From: an uncultured Clostridia bacterium
GTDB lineage: Bacteria > Bacillota > Clostridia > Christensenellales > Aristaeellaceae
Direction: 5' to 3'
Assembly: GCA_934631025.1 (NCBI GenBank)
Contig: CAKTXR010000014.1
Coordinates: 1-60,243 of the forward strand
Length of the DNA: 60,243 bases
The notes beneath the pieces are model-generated. The model was not told the origin of the DNA and did no database searches. It worked only from the letters and a program-made list of their open reading frames with translations. Positions 17,170 through 26,130 of the stretch are shown one piece after another. The first letter of the stretch is position 1. Each line of letters starts with the position of its first letter. The translations under genes and the position numbers were made by a program.

Positions 17170-18165
17170 TTACCGCGTCATGCGGCGCATCATATCACGC
17201 GTAATCGTCAGATAGGATTCTCCCCCCGCCAGCGCTTTGGGCAGCTCCTCGATCAGCGCGCGCGTGACGAACGGCCGGCGATCCATCGTCGGCCCGCCCA
17301 TGTGCGGCATGAGCAACACGTTGGGGCGCGTCCGCAGCGGGCTGTCCATGGGCAGCGGCTCGACCTCGTAAACGTCCAGCGCCGCCTTGAAGCGCCCTGT
17401 GGCCAGCTCCCGGGCCAGCGCCGCCTCGTCCACGATGCTGCCGCGCGCCGTGTTGATGAAGACCGCGCCGTCCCGCAGCAGCTTCAAGCGCCGCTCGTCG
17501 ATGATGTGATAGGTCTCCGGCGTGCGCGCCAGATGCACGGATACGATCTTGCAGCCGCTCATGATCTCGTCGATCGTCGCCTTGCGCGCGCCGTAGGAAG
17601 CGGCTTCCTCGGACGTGACGTGGTCGGCGTTAATAAAGAGCTTCACGCCGAACGCGGAAAGCAGCCGCGCCGTCCAGCGCGCCACCGCGCCGAAGCCGAT
17701 CAGGCCGACCGTCTGATCGAGCAGTCCCTCGTTTTTCCAGCCGGGCTGCGACCAGCCGTCCCGCAGAAGCTCGCCGTTGTAGCGGCCAATGTCGCGCAGC
17801 AGATACAGCGCGTAGGCCACGACGCTCTCGGCCACCGAGCGCGCATACAGCTCGTTGCCGCTCAGCACGGGAATATGCCGGTCGTAGACGGCCTCCGCCG
17901 CATAGCCCGCCACAGAGCCGCCCGTATGCAGCACGGCCCTGAGCGCGTCGGCCCGCGCGAGCGCCTTCTCGCCGACCGGCGGGCAGCCCCAGCCCAGCAC
18001 GCACACGTCGATATGCCCGATATGCGCGGCCAGCTCGTCCTCCGTCCAGTTGCGGCCGTCCTCGTTCCAGACGACCGTTCCCAATTTCTCCAACTGCGCG
18101 CGCACGTCGCTCGGGATGAACGAATCGCGCACCTCGCCCGCAGGCATGGCCACCAGAATGTTCAT
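17170..18165 (-). CDS. D-isomer-specific 2-hydroxyacid dehydrogenase family protein
   Basis: A 331-residue NAD-dependent enzyme. The nucleotide-binding motif GLIGFGAVAR lies at about residues 153-162. The catalytic Arg is in NTARGSIVDE and the catalytic His in LMPHMGG near residue 288. The family reduces 2-keto acids to D-2-hydroxyacids, or the reverse. GGAGG precedes the ATG, and the gene starts 15 bases after the MATE gene. The context (glycyl radical enzyme operon on the other side of the shared regulator) suggests a role with sugar acids, but the substrate is not readable. Confidence 0.9.
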   Translation of the reverse strand: MNILVAMPAGEVRDSFIPSDVRAQLEKLGTVVWNEDGRNWTEDELAAHIGHIDVCVLGWGCPPVGEKALARADALRAVLHTGGSVAGYAAEAVYDRHIPVLSGNELYARSVAESVVAYALYLLRDIGRYNGELLRDGWSQPGWKNEGLLDQTVGLIGFGAVARWTARLLSAFGVKLFINADHVTSEEAASYGARKATIDEIMSGCKIVSVHLARTPETYHIIDERRLKLLRDGAVFINTARGSIVDEAALARELATGRFKAALDVYEVEPLPMDSPLRTRPNVLLMPHMGGPTMDRRPFVTRALIEELPKALAGGESYLTITRDMMRRMTR

Positions 18166-18180
18166 GGCGTTTTCCTCCGA

Positions 18181-19578
18181 TCATTCGACGACCAGATTGT
18201 GGATCCAGACGTCCTTCTTCACCAGAATATAGCCAATCAGGCACTTGATCAGATCGATTGCCTGACAGATGGCAAACATCGGCACAATCGGCACGCTGGT
18301 CAGCCGCGCCAGCGCCATAGCCGTGGGCAGCGCGATCACCCAGACGAAACCGCAGTCGAACACGAACGTGATGCCCGTCTTGCCGCCCGAGCGCAGCGTG
18401 AAATAGCTCGCGTTGGCGAAGGCGTACATGGGCATGGCCACGGCGGTCACGCGGATCAGACTGGCCGCAATGCGCCGCACGGTGTCCGTGGTGTTGTAAA
18501 TATCCGGAAACAGCGGCGCGACGGCAAACAGCAGCACGCCGACCACCAGACAGCTGACCACGGCGAAGGCGATCATCTTGTTGTCGGTGTCCTTCGCGCC
18601 GGTCATGTCGCCCGCGCCCAGCTTCTGGCCGATGATTATGCCGACCGACGAGCCCAGCGCCATGTAGACCACGCTGAACACATTCGAAATGGTCGATGAA
18701 ATATTGATCGCCGCCACAGCGTCCAGGCCGCGCATGGAATAGCACTGATTGAGAATCGCCATGCCCGTCGACCAGAGCAGCTCGTTGAGCATGAGCGGCA
18801 TTCCCTTGATGATGATCTGCCTGACCAGCCTGCCGGTCATGGTACACTTCGTAAACAGCCCCGCGGCGAAGCGGTTGCGCTCGAGATGCGTGTGCGTCCA
18901 GATCATGATGATGGCCAGCTCCACAAAGCGGGAGATGACCGTGGCGATGGCCGCGCCGCGCACGCCCATGGCCTCGAAGCCGAAATGGCCGAAGATCAGC
19001 ACATAGTTGAAGCACAGATTGACCAGAACCGCCGCCACGCCCGCCAGCATGGGCACGATGGTTTCGCCCGTCTCGCGCAGCGTGCTGGCGTAGGCCTGCG
19101 TAAAGGCGAAGGGCAGCAGACCGACCAGCATCACGGCCATGTAGTCGATGCCATATTCAAGCGTCACGGCGATGTCGCCCGATTCCGACCCGTCGTGCAG
19201 ATACAGCGATATGAGCGCCGCGTCGGCCGCCATATAGATCACCGTGCCGATCACGGTCAAAATCACCGCGAGGATCAGCTTAAATTGCAGCGTGCTGCGC
19301 ACGCCCTCGTGATTGCCGTTGCCATAGAACTGCGCGCCGAATATGCCTGCGCCCGACACGCCGCCGAACACGCACAGATTGAACACGAACAAAAGCTGAT
19401 TGACGATGGCCACGCCGCTCATCGGCTCGGTGCCCATCTGCCCCACCATGATATTGTCCAGCATGGACACGAAATTCGTGATGCCGTTCTGGATCATGAT
19501 GGGCACGGCCACGCCCAGAACCATGGCGTAAAACGCCTTATCGCCGACATACTTTCTAACGAGCTTCTTCAGGTGCAT
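18181..19578 (-). CDS. MATE-family efflux protein (second copy)
   Basis: A 465-residue membrane protein with twelve hydrophobic segments. MATE markers include LGVAVPIMIQNGITNFVSML near the N-terminus, then IMVGQMGTEPMSGVAIVNQ, and ALGSSVGIIIGQKLGAG in the second half. It is unlike the first copy at 1446. It lies between the AraC gene (46 bases upstream) and the dehydrogenase gene (15 bases downstream), so a four-gene operon is likely. AGGAG lies 11 bases before the ATG. The exported compound is unknown. Confidence 0.9.
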   Translation of the reverse strand: MHLKKLVRKYVGDKAFYAMVLGVAVPIMIQNGITNFVSMLDNIMVGQMGTEPMSGVAIVNQLLFVFNLCVFGGVSGAGIFGAQFYGNGNHEGVRSTLQFKLILAVILTVIGTVIYMAADAALISLYLHDGSESGDIAVTLEYGIDYMAVMLVGLLPFAFTQAYASTLRETGETIVPMLAGVAAVLVNLCFNYVLIFGHFGFEAMGVRGAAIATVISRFVELAIIMIWTHTHLERNRFAAGLFTKCTMTGRLVRQIIIKGMPLMLNELLWSTGMAILNQCYSMRGLDAVAAINISSTISNVFSVVYMALGSSVGIIIGQKLGAGDMTGAKDTDNKMIAFAVVSCLVVGVLLFAVAPLFPDIYNTTDTVRRIAASLIRVTAVAMPMYAFANASYFTLRSGGKTGITFVFDCGFVWVIALPTAMALARLTSVPIVPMFAICQAIDLIKCLIGYILVKKDVWIHNLVVE

Positions 19579-19624
19579 TGGTTGATAATCTCCTTCTTAA
19601 TTGTATTGCCTATGTGATCGTCCG

Positions 19625-20410
19625 TCACGCGCGCCGTCTCCGGCTCCACGCGGCGGGCGGCTCGCCCATTTCCCGCTTGAATATGCGGCAGAAATACGCC
19701 GCGTCGTCATAGCCCACGCTGCGCGCCGTCTCCTCGACGCTCATGCGCCCGCTCTCCAGTATTTCGCAGGCGCGGCGCAAGCGCAGATTGGCCAGATATT
19801 TCGAGGGCGGCAGTCCGTAATAGCGCCCGAACAGCCGCTTGTAATAGGAATAGCTCACCCCGCCGGCCGCCGCGAGCGCCTCGTAATCAAAGCCCGGCTC
19901 GAAGGCGTGGGCGCGCATATAGTCCATAGAGCGCGACAGTATCATGCGCTGTCCGGACGAAAGATAGCTTTCGCTCTGCTCCTGCTGAATGAGCGCGATG
20001 ATCACGTAGACCAGCGAGAGCGCCCTCTGATAATACCCCCGTTCCTTCATGATCCACACCGAATACAGCTTTTCAAACAGCACGCGGTAGGGATCGAACG
20101 CACGCGGCCTGAACATGAGCGCGCCCCGCGGCAATTCGCCGTCGTAATCGAAGCGGAAGTACAGGCTGTCGCCCTTCTCAACCGGCTCGACGAAATAGTC
20201 CACACGCTTTTCCGTCTTTGGCAGGAAGCGGATATCGCCGGTCTGCTCCACGAACGTCTCTCCGGCAAAGCGGACGCACGTTGCGCCCGAGAGCTTGTAG
20301 ATCAGCTCGCAGGCGGTCAGGCGGTTGCTATAATCGTGCCTTTCGCCGTCGCCGCGGTGGAGTATGACGTAGTCCAGCCGCGTCACAGTGATCTTCTCCT
20401 CCGGGAACAC
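19625..20410 (-). CDS. AraC-family regulator with cupin-like sensor
   Basis: A 261-residue cytoplasmic regulator. The N-terminal 140 residues form a beta-rich, cupin-like ligand domain, and the last 100 hold two helix-turn-helix motifs with the AraC signature (VEETARSVGYDDAAYFCRIF). I prefer a GTG start at 20410 because GGGGAGG lies 7 bases before it; the ATG two codons earlier touches the site, and a GTG eight codons later is also possible. The gene is divergent from the glycyl radical operon and is probably its activator as well as the first gene of the MATE operon. Confidence 0.88.
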   Translation of the reverse strand: MFPEEKITVTRLDYVILHRGDGERHDYSNRLTACELIYKLSGATCVRFAGETFVEQTGDIRFLPKTEKRVDYFVEPVEKGDSLYFRFDYDGELPRGALMFRPRAFDPYRVLFEKLYSVWIMKERGYYQRALSLVYVIIALIQQEQSESYLSSGQRMILSRSMDYMRAHAFEPGFDYEALAAAGGVSYSYYKRLFGRYYGLPPSKYLANLRLRRACEILESGRMSVEETARSVGYDDAAYFCRIFKREMGEPPAAWSRRRRA

Positions 20411-20456
20411 GCGCATCCCTCCCCGCCGGCGATATGGCGCAAAAAACTCTTAATAT

Positions 20457-20485
20457 ATCATACCCGCTCCCGTGCCTTTCGTCAA
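20457..20485 (-). promoter_or_regulatory. Promoter of the cupin-AraC gene
   Basis: TTGACG (20480-20485) and TATGAT (20457-20462) on the minus strand, with exactly 17 bases between. Confidence 0.7.
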
Positions 20486-20528
20486 GCGGATTTTGTGTCG
20501 CAAAGTCCAAATTGGGACGCGCTGTCAA

Positions 20529-20557
20529 TGGCGCGCATTTCGAAGGACTCGTATAAT
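20529..20557 (+). promoter_or_regulatory. Candidate promoter of the glycyl radical operon
   Basis: A consensus TATAAT (20552-20557) has only TGGCGC (20529-20534) at the -35 distance. This fits a promoter needing the divergent AraC protein. The leader would be about 165 bases. Confidence 0.5.
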
Positions 20558-20727
20558 AAATTCAGGAAGAGCGCCGACGCGCATCCTGAGCGGAGAGCCG
20601 CGCGTCCCCTCCGGGACTTTTCGCGGCGCAGCGCTCGAATAGCGCCGGATTTTCCCCGTCCGCCCGGCGCATCGCCGCATCGCATTTGAATTTTTCAGAC
20701 AGCGTACAAGCAAAGGGAGTGACCATC

Positions 20728-22854
20728 ATGAACGAACGTATCGCCCGACTGGCCGCCTATGCGCAGAGCCACGAGATCTATCCCGAGATCGTAAAGGTCG
20801 ATTACGACCGCTGCGATCTGTTCCTCACAGAGCTGAAGCGCGACACAAAGCGCCTGTGCGAATACATGCTCGCGCAGCCGGTTTCGCTCCTGCCCGACAT
20901 GCGCCTGACCGGCTTTTTCCACTTTGACGGCAGCGTGCCCTCCGATCTGTTCCACCGCACGGGGCACTGGCATTTCAATGAAATCTGCTCGCAGTTCTAC
21001 AACAAGCCGCTCGAAAACCTCGCCACGTTCGAATGGCAGCACTCGACCGGCGATTTCCGCTACGCCATAGAGCACGGCATGGAGGGCTATCTTCAGCGCA
21101 TCGCCGCCTCGAAAAGGGCGCACGAGGGCGATGAGCGCGCGCTGGAATTCCTGGACTGCGAGGAAATGGTCGTGCGCGCGATCATTGCGCTGGGCGAAAA
21201 GAACGCCGCCGCCTGCCGCGAAAAGGCCGCGCTGACCGACGATCCCGACTACAGGCGCGACCTGCTCATCATGGCCGAGACGTTCGATCAGGTGCCCGCG
21301 CGCCCCGCAAAGACCTTCCGGCAGGCGATTCAGTGCCTGTCGATGTGCTTCACCTTCCTGCCCGACTGCATCGGCACGATCGACCGCTATCTCTATCCCT
21401 ACTATCGCGCCGATCTGGACGCGGGGCGGCTCACGATCGACGAGGCGCGCGCGCTCATTCAGGAGCTGTATATCGACATTTACGCCCACACCGGCACAAA
21501 CGCCGGCAACCGCGCCGACTTCAGCGCCGAATCGCACTTCGCCATAGGCGGCTATCTGCCCGATCACACCGACGGCTTTAACGACCTGAGCCGCCTGCTG
21601 GTCGACTCCCTCATGGAGCTGCCGCTCAACAAGCCGCAGATTTCGCTCAGATGGACAAAAAAGCTGCCCTTTGAGACGCTCAAATACGTGCTCGACTGCG
21701 AGCGGCACGACGCGCTCAAGCGCATCGCCATCGTGAACGACGAGCCGCGCATCAAGTCCTTCATGGACAACCTCGGCCTGTCCTTCGAGGACGCGTGCAG
21801 CTACACCATGGTGGGCTGCAACGAGCCCTCGCTGGTGGGCGGCATCTGGCTGGGCGGCTGCACGACCAACATCGCGCGCTCGCTTTCAAAGCTGCTCGAA
21901 AGGCGCGGCGAGCTGATCGCCTGCCGGACGTTCGACGATGTGTACGCGCTCTACGAGCAGTGCCTGAACGCCGATCTCGAGCGCGCGCTGGAAATCAACA
22001 ACGCCTTTAACGAGTACAGAAGCCGCGATACCAACACGCTGAGCAGCATTTTCCTCGACGGCTGCATCGAGAGCGCAAAGAGCGCCACGCAGGGCGGCGC
22101 GCGGCTGGCCGTCTCGGGCGCGAACATCATGGGCATGACCTGCGTCATAGACTCGCTGACCGTCATCGCGCAGTTCGTGTTCGACGAAAAGGCGTTCACC
22201 ATGGAGGAGCTGCTGGACGCGCTTAACGCCAACTGGGAGGGCCGCGATTTCATGCGCGCGCTCATACTGAAAAAGGCGAAATTCTTCGGCAACAACGATC
22301 CGCTCTCCGACGGCATCGCCCGCCGCTTTACGGACAGCCTGCACGCCTTCCTCGCCCCCCGGCGCAATCTCTTCGGCAACCATCTGCTGCTGGGGTGCCT
22401 GGCCGGCTACAATCCGCATTACGTCTATTTCGGCAGCCTGACCGGCGCGACCCCCGACGGCCGCTTTGACGGCGATCCCTTCATGGTGGGCGCGGGCCAG
22501 ACCGCCGGCAAGGATCGCGAGGGGCTGACCGCACTGCTCAATTCCGTCGCGCAGATGGACCCGAGCGGCATCCTCTGCGGCCCGTTCGTCTGCAACCTCA
22601 TGCTGGACGAGGCGCTCATCCGAAGCAACGAAAACTTCGACAAGACCGCGCATATGCTCGAGACCTACTTCCGCATGGGCGGGCTGCACGTTCAGCTCAA
22701 TTACGTCTCCCGCGAAGAGCTGCTCGCCGCCCGCGAACACCCCGAGCAGTACGGCCACCTGCGCGTCCGCGTGAGCGGCTTCTCGGGCACGTTCACGCTG
22801 CTCGAGGAGTCCATACAGGATGACGTCATGCGCCGCACGCACCAGAGCGACTGA
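20728..22854 (+). CDS. Glycyl radical enzyme (PFL superfamily), substrate unknown
   Basis: A 708-residue glycyl radical enzyme. The active-site loop is VGCNEP, with thiyl Cys364 and Glu366, so it has the C-x-E arrangement of eliminases and decarboxylases rather than the Cys-Cys pair of pyruvate formate-lyase. The radical-bearing loop is RVSGFSG with Gly684. The protein is shorter than typical diol dehydratase-type members (about 780-850). The start at 20728 has GGGAG 8 bases upstream; the frame extends to 20686 without a site. An SDR gene and the activase follow in one operon. I infer radical dehydration or C-X cleavage of a sugar-derived substrate in the oxygen-free cytoplasm; the actual substrate cannot be named. 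Confidence 0.9.
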   Translation: MNERIARLAAYAQSHEIYPEIVKVDYDRCDLFLTELKRDTKRLCEYMLAQPVSLLPDMRLTGFFHFDGSVPSDLFHRTGHWHFNEICSQFYNKPLENLATFEWQHSTGDFRYAIEHGMEGYLQRIAASKRAHEGDERALEFLDCEEMVVRAIIALGEKNAAACREKAALTDDPDYRRDLLIMAETFDQVPARPAKTFRQAIQCLSMCFTFLPDCIGTIDRYLYPYYRADLDAGRLTIDEARALIQELYIDIYAHTGTNAGNRADFSAESHFAIGGYLPDHTDGFNDLSRLLVDSLMELPLNKPQISLRWTKKLPFETLKYVLDCERHDALKRIAIVNDEPRIKSFMDNLGLSFEDACSYTMVGCNEPSLVGGIWLGGCTTNIARSLSKLLERRGELIACRTFDDVYALYEQCLNADLERALEINNAFNEYRSRDTNTLSSIFLDGCIESAKSATQGGARLAVSGANIMGMTCVIDSLTVIAQFVFDEKAFTMEELLDALNANWEGRDFMRALILKKAKFFGNNDPLSDGIARRFTDSLHAFLAPRRNLFGNHLLLGCLAGYNPHYVYFGSLTGATPDGRFDGDPFMVGAGQTAGKDREGLTALLNSVAQMDPSGILCGPFVCNLMLDEALIRSNENFDKTAHMLETYFRMGGLHVQLNYVSREELLAAREHPEQYGHLRVRVSGFSGTFTLLEESIQDDVMRRTHQSD

Positions 22855-22872
22855 GAAAGAAGGCTGAATTTC

Positions 22873-23628
22873 ATGAAACTGCGCTGTGACAAAATCATCG
22901 TAACCGGCGGCGGCAGCGGCATCGGTGCGGCCATCGCGCACCGCCTGATCGATGCGGGCGCGCAGGTGGTCGTCGCCGGACGCACCGCCGAAAAGCTGCA
23001 AAAGACCGCCGAAACCATCGCGTCCGAAAATCTTCACATCCTCGAATGGGACATCGCAAACGTAAACGGCATCCCGCAGAAGCTGGAGGAAGCCGCCGCG
23101 CTCATGGGCGGGCTGAACGGGCTGGTCAACGCCGCGGCGCTGGGCACCGGCGTGCTGACCGGACGCGGCTACGAGCCGTGGGACATCACCGAGGACGAAT
23201 GGGACGCGCTGATGGACGTGAACTGCAAGGGCACGTTCTTCATGATGCGCGACATGATCGATTATCTCCTCGCGCGCCATGAGAAGGGCAACATACTCAA
23301 CATCGCCTCGAACGCCGCCTGCATGGATATTGTCGGCTCCTACGGCGTGGCAAAGCTCGGCCTGATCCGCCTGACCCGCGCGCTGGGCAAGAAATACGGC
23401 AGCGAGGACATCATCATAAACGGCATCGCCCCGGGCGCGACGTTCACGCCCATGATCGCGCGCTACGCCAAGCACATCGACGATCCCTATCCCCGCCACG
23501 CCATCGGCCGCTTCATCCGTCCGGACGAAATCGCCGAGCTGGCTTACTACCTGATGAGCGATTACGGCGAGATCATCTGCGGTCACACCGTCGTCGCGGA
23601 TGGAGGAGACCGTGCCGCAACGCTGTGA
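22873..23628 (+). CDS. Short-chain dehydrogenase/reductase in the glycyl radical operon
   Basis: A 251-residue Rossmann-fold oxidoreductase. Motifs: TGGGSGIG cofactor loop at residues 11-18, LVNAAALG, catalytic Ser in NIASNAA, and Tyr/Lys in SYGVAKLG. GAAGG precedes the ATG 18 bases after the radical enzyme stop. The position between the enzyme and its activase suggests it reduces the aldehyde or ketone product, or makes the substrate. The 3' end overlaps the activase frame by 29 bases, pointing to coupled translation. Confidence 0.92.
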   Translation: MKLRCDKIIVTGGGSGIGAAIAHRLIDAGAQVVVAGRTAEKLQKTAETIASENLHILEWDIANVNGIPQKLEEAAALMGGLNGLVNAAALGTGVLTGRGYEPWDITEDEWDALMDVNCKGTFFMMRDMIDYLLARHEKGNILNIASNAACMDIVGSYGVAKLGLIRLTRALGKKYGSEDIIINGIAPGATFTPMIARYAKHIDDPYPRHAIGRFIRPDEIAELAYYLMSDYGEIICGHTVVADGGDRAATL

Positions 23629-24496
23629 AACCGCCATGATCTTCGACATTCAGCGCGCGTCCTATGTGGACGGCCCCGGACTGCGCACGACCGTGTTCCT
23701 CAAGGGCTGCAATTTGCGCTGCCGCTGGTGCCACAATCCCGAATCGCAGGATGGAAAGCCCGTCCTGATGCGCTATCCCGCCCGCTGCACCCACTGCGGC
23801 ATGTGCGCCTCTCACTGTCCCGAACACGCCATTTCGGCGGACGGCGCGACGAACCCCGCGCTGTGTATCGCCTGCGGGAAATGCGCGCTCTACTGCCTCA
23901 ACGACGCGCGCAAGCTCTGCGGCCGCATGATGAGCGCGGAGGAAGCGCTCGCGGCGGTGCTGCCCGACAGGCCGTATTACGATGCGACCGGCGGCGGCGT
24001 GACCGTTTCCGGCGGCGAATGTATGCTGCGCGTCGATTTTCTGGAGGCGTTTCTGCGTCTCTGCCATGAAAACGGCCTGCGCACCGCCGTGGACACCGCG
24101 GGCAACGTGCCCTTTTCCGCATTCGAGCGCATACTGCCCCACGCCGATCTGTTCCTCTACGACGTAAAGTGCGTCACGGAGGAAACGCACATTGCGGGCA
24201 CGGGCGTGAGCAACAGGCTGATTCTCGACAACCTGCGCCGGCTTTTGAAAACGCGCGCCGATTCGATCGTCATCCGCGTGCCGGTCATCCCCGGCTTCAA
24301 TGATAATGAAGAAGAAATCGGCAAAATCGCCGCTTTTTTCCGCGCGCACGGGCGGCCCGCCAAAATCGAGCTATTGCCCTATCACCGGCTGGGCGAAAAC
24401 AAAAACGCCGCGCTGGGACGCGAAGGCTTTACCGCCGAGCCGCCTTCAAAGGAGCTCATGGCGCGCCTGAACGCGCTCTTGGACGATCTCAGATAG
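23600..24496 (+). CDS. Glycyl radical enzyme activating enzyme (radical SAM)
   Basis: A 298-residue activase that uses S-adenosylmethionine and a [4Fe-4S] cluster to install the glycyl radical on the enzyme at 20728. The radical SAM motif is CNLRCRWC (Cys-x3-Cys-x2-Cys) near residue 37. A ferredoxin-like insert with two further clusters follows: CTHCGMCASHCP and CIACGKCALYC. TVSGGE is the SAM-contact motif. The start is uncertain: ATG 23600 overlaps the SDR gene, and an in-frame ATG at 23636 also suits the family, which usually begins just before IFDIQR. A terminator follows. Confidence 0.93.
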   Translation: MEETVPQRCETAMIFDIQRASYVDGPGLRTTVFLKGCNLRCRWCHNPESQDGKPVLMRYPARCTHCGMCASHCPEHAISADGATNPALCIACGKCALYCLNDARKLCGRMMSAEEALAAVLPDRPYYDATGGGVTVSGGECMLRVDFLEAFLRLCHENGLRTAVDTAGNVPFSAFERILPHADLFLYDVKCVTEETHIAGTGVSNRLILDNLRRLLKTRADSIVIRVPVIPGFNDNEEEIGKIAAFFRAHGRPAKIELLPYHRLGENKNAALGREGFTAEPPSKELMARLNALLDDLR

Positions 24497-24502
24497 TCCC
24501 CT

Positions 24503-24533
24503 GCGGACGCGTATTGCGCGCGTCCGCTTTTTT
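24503..24533 (+). terminator. Terminator of the glycyl radical operon
   Basis: GCGGACGCG (24503-24511) pairs perfectly with CGCGTCCGC (24519-24527), then six T residues. Confidence 0.9.
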
Positions 24534-24537
24534 GCGT

Positions 24538-24566
24538 TTGACAAGCGGGCGCGCGCGTACTAAAAT
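24538..24566 (+). promoter_or_regulatory. Promoter of the yqeY-HAD unit
   Basis: Consensus TTGACA (24538-24543), 17-base GC-rich spacer, TAAAAT (24561-24566). Probably constitutive. Confidence 0.8.
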
Positions 24567-24602
24567 AGAAGCAAGAGCTTATTTTGAAAGGAAGTCCTTC
24601 AT

Positions 24603-25049
24603 ATGTCCAAAATTGACGACGTTCGTAAGGAAATGATGGCCGCGCTGAAGGCGGGCGACAAGCCGCGCAAGGAAGCGCTGTCCATGCTGCTTTCCGCGCT
24701 CAAGGCCGCCTTCATCGACAAGCGCGCCGACCTCACCGAGGACGAGGAAAACGCCATCGTCTATCGCGAGATCAAGGAAGCGCAGGAGACCATCGACGCC
24801 ACGCCGAAAGACCGCACCGACATCATCGACGAATGCAAGCTGAAGATCGCCGTGTATTCCGACTTCGCCCCGCAGCGCATGAGCGACGACGAGATCCGCG
24901 CGGTCATCGCCGAGGTGCTGAAGGAGCTGGATATCGCCGCGCCCACGGCCAAGGACAAGGGCCGCATCATGAAAACGCTCATGCCCCGCGTCAAGGGCAA
25001 GGCCGACGGCAACGCCGTCAATCGGCTGGTCAGCGAGCTGTTCGCGTAA
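24603..25049 (+). CDS. GatB/YqeY domain protein
   Basis: A 148-residue, mostly helical protein matching the YqeY family in length and pattern (LKAGDKPRKEALSMLLSALK near the N-terminus, then IVYREIKEAQETID, then MKTLMPRVKGKADG near the end). The family is related to the tail of the GatB amidotransferase subunit and is thought to contact tRNA; its exact role is unsettled. AAAGGAAG lies before the ATG. It is the first gene of a unit with the phosphatase gene 21 bases downstream. Confidence 0.92.
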   Translation: MSKIDDVRKEMMAALKAGDKPRKEALSMLLSALKAAFIDKRADLTEDEENAIVYREIKEAQETIDATPKDRTDIIDECKLKIAVYSDFAPQRMSDDEIRAVIAEVLKELDIAAPTAKDKGRIMKTLMPRVKGKADGNAVNRLVSELFA

Positions 25050-25070
25050 AAGCATCATTCGGGAGGACGC

Positions 25071-25871
25071 ATGAAGAAATACGAAGGCCATCTGATCTGC
25101 ACCGATTTTGACGGCACGTTCGCGCTGCCCAACGCCGAGCTGTCGGAGGAAAACCTCGCGGCCGTGCGTGACTTTCAGCAAAACGGCGGCCTGTTTACGA
25201 TCGCCTCGGGCCGCACGCCCACGTTCATCCGCGAGCTGGGCGACCGCTTCCGCCCCAATGCGCCGGTCATCGCCATGAACGGAGCAATGCTCTGCGACGA
25301 AAACGACGGCCATGTGCTGCGCCGCTTCCCGATGAGCCGCGACGTGCTGGCGATCATGGACGACATCGCCGCCACGGGGCTGCCGCAGCGTATGTCGCTC
25401 TGGAACGAATACGAGATCCGCGACGACTGGACGCGCGAGGACGGCGTTTTGCCCAGCGTGCGCTTCAAATCGCTGCCCGAGCCGTGGTTCAAGACGGTTA
25501 TCATGGCCGATCCGGAAAGCACGCTGAAGATCCGTGATTACTTCCTCACGCGCTATGCCGGCCGGTTCAACTGCGGCCGCAGCTGGCCGGGCGGCTTTGA
25601 GATCCACAGCCTTGAAAGCGGCAAGGGCGAATGCATGCGCGCCCTCAGGGAGATGTACGGCGGCCGCGTTCACACGACCATCGGCGTGGGCGATTACGAA
25701 AACGACCTCTCGCTGGTGCGCGACGCCGACATAGGCTACGCCGTGGGCAACGCCATCGACGCGGTGAAGGCCGTTGCCAAGCGCGTCACCGTCTCCAACA
25801 CTGAGCACGCCATCGCCCGCATCATCGCCGAGCTGCCCACAATCACCGCCGCGCCCTGTCATTGCAAATAA
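25071..25871 (+). CDS. HAD-family phosphatase (Cof/YidA type)
   Basis: A 266-residue HAD hydrolase. Motif I is DFDGTF (residues 12-17) with the nucleophile Asp12. Motif II is the Ser of IASGRT. Motif IV is GVGDYENDLS near residue 205. The large cap between motifs II and III places it in the Cof subgroup, which dephosphorylates sugar phosphates and other small metabolites. GGGAGG precedes the ATG. It is probably co-transcribed with the YqeY gene. Substrate unknown. Confidence 0.92.
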   Translation: MKKYEGHLICTDFDGTFALPNAELSEENLAAVRDFQQNGGLFTIASGRTPTFIRELGDRFRPNAPVIAMNGAMLCDENDGHVLRRFPMSRDVLAIMDDIAATGLPQRMSLWNEYEIRDDWTREDGVLPSVRFKSLPEPWFKTVIMADPESTLKIRDYFLTRYAGRFNCGRSWPGGFEIHSLESGKGECMRALREMYGGRVHTTIGVGDYENDLSLVRDADIGYAVGNAIDAVKAVAKRVTVSNTEHAIARIIAELPTITAAPCHCK

Positions 25872-25879
25872 TATAAGCA

Positions 25880-25920
25880 CCCGCGCGCTTCATCCTGCAT
25901 GGATTGAGCGCGCGGGTTTT
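25880..25920 (+). terminator. Terminator of the yqeY-HAD unit
   Basis: A stem of about 16 bp (25880-25895 with 25900-25916) is followed by TTTTGTATGCGTTTTTTT. Confidence 0.85.
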
Positions 25921-26052
25921 GTATGCGTTTTTTTATTTAATCGTCACGACTTCGGACAAAAACGGATTTCCCGCCAGCTAATCCGCGCTGAATCCTAAAT
26001 GTGCCGCCAAGGAAAAAGCCGCCGATTTGAGCGAATCCCTCATGCAATCAGA

Positions 26053-26091
26053 CAAAAAGAACCGCGCCCAGACTCAAATACCAGGGCGCGG
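26053..26091 (-). terminator. Terminator of the LysR-glycosidase unit
   Basis: On the minus strand CCGCGCCC pairs perfectly with GGGCGCGG, followed by TTCTTTTTG. Confidence 0.85.
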
Positions 26092-26130
26092 AAAAACCTT
26101 TCAAGCGGAGGAGCAGCTTCACTGCGTGCT

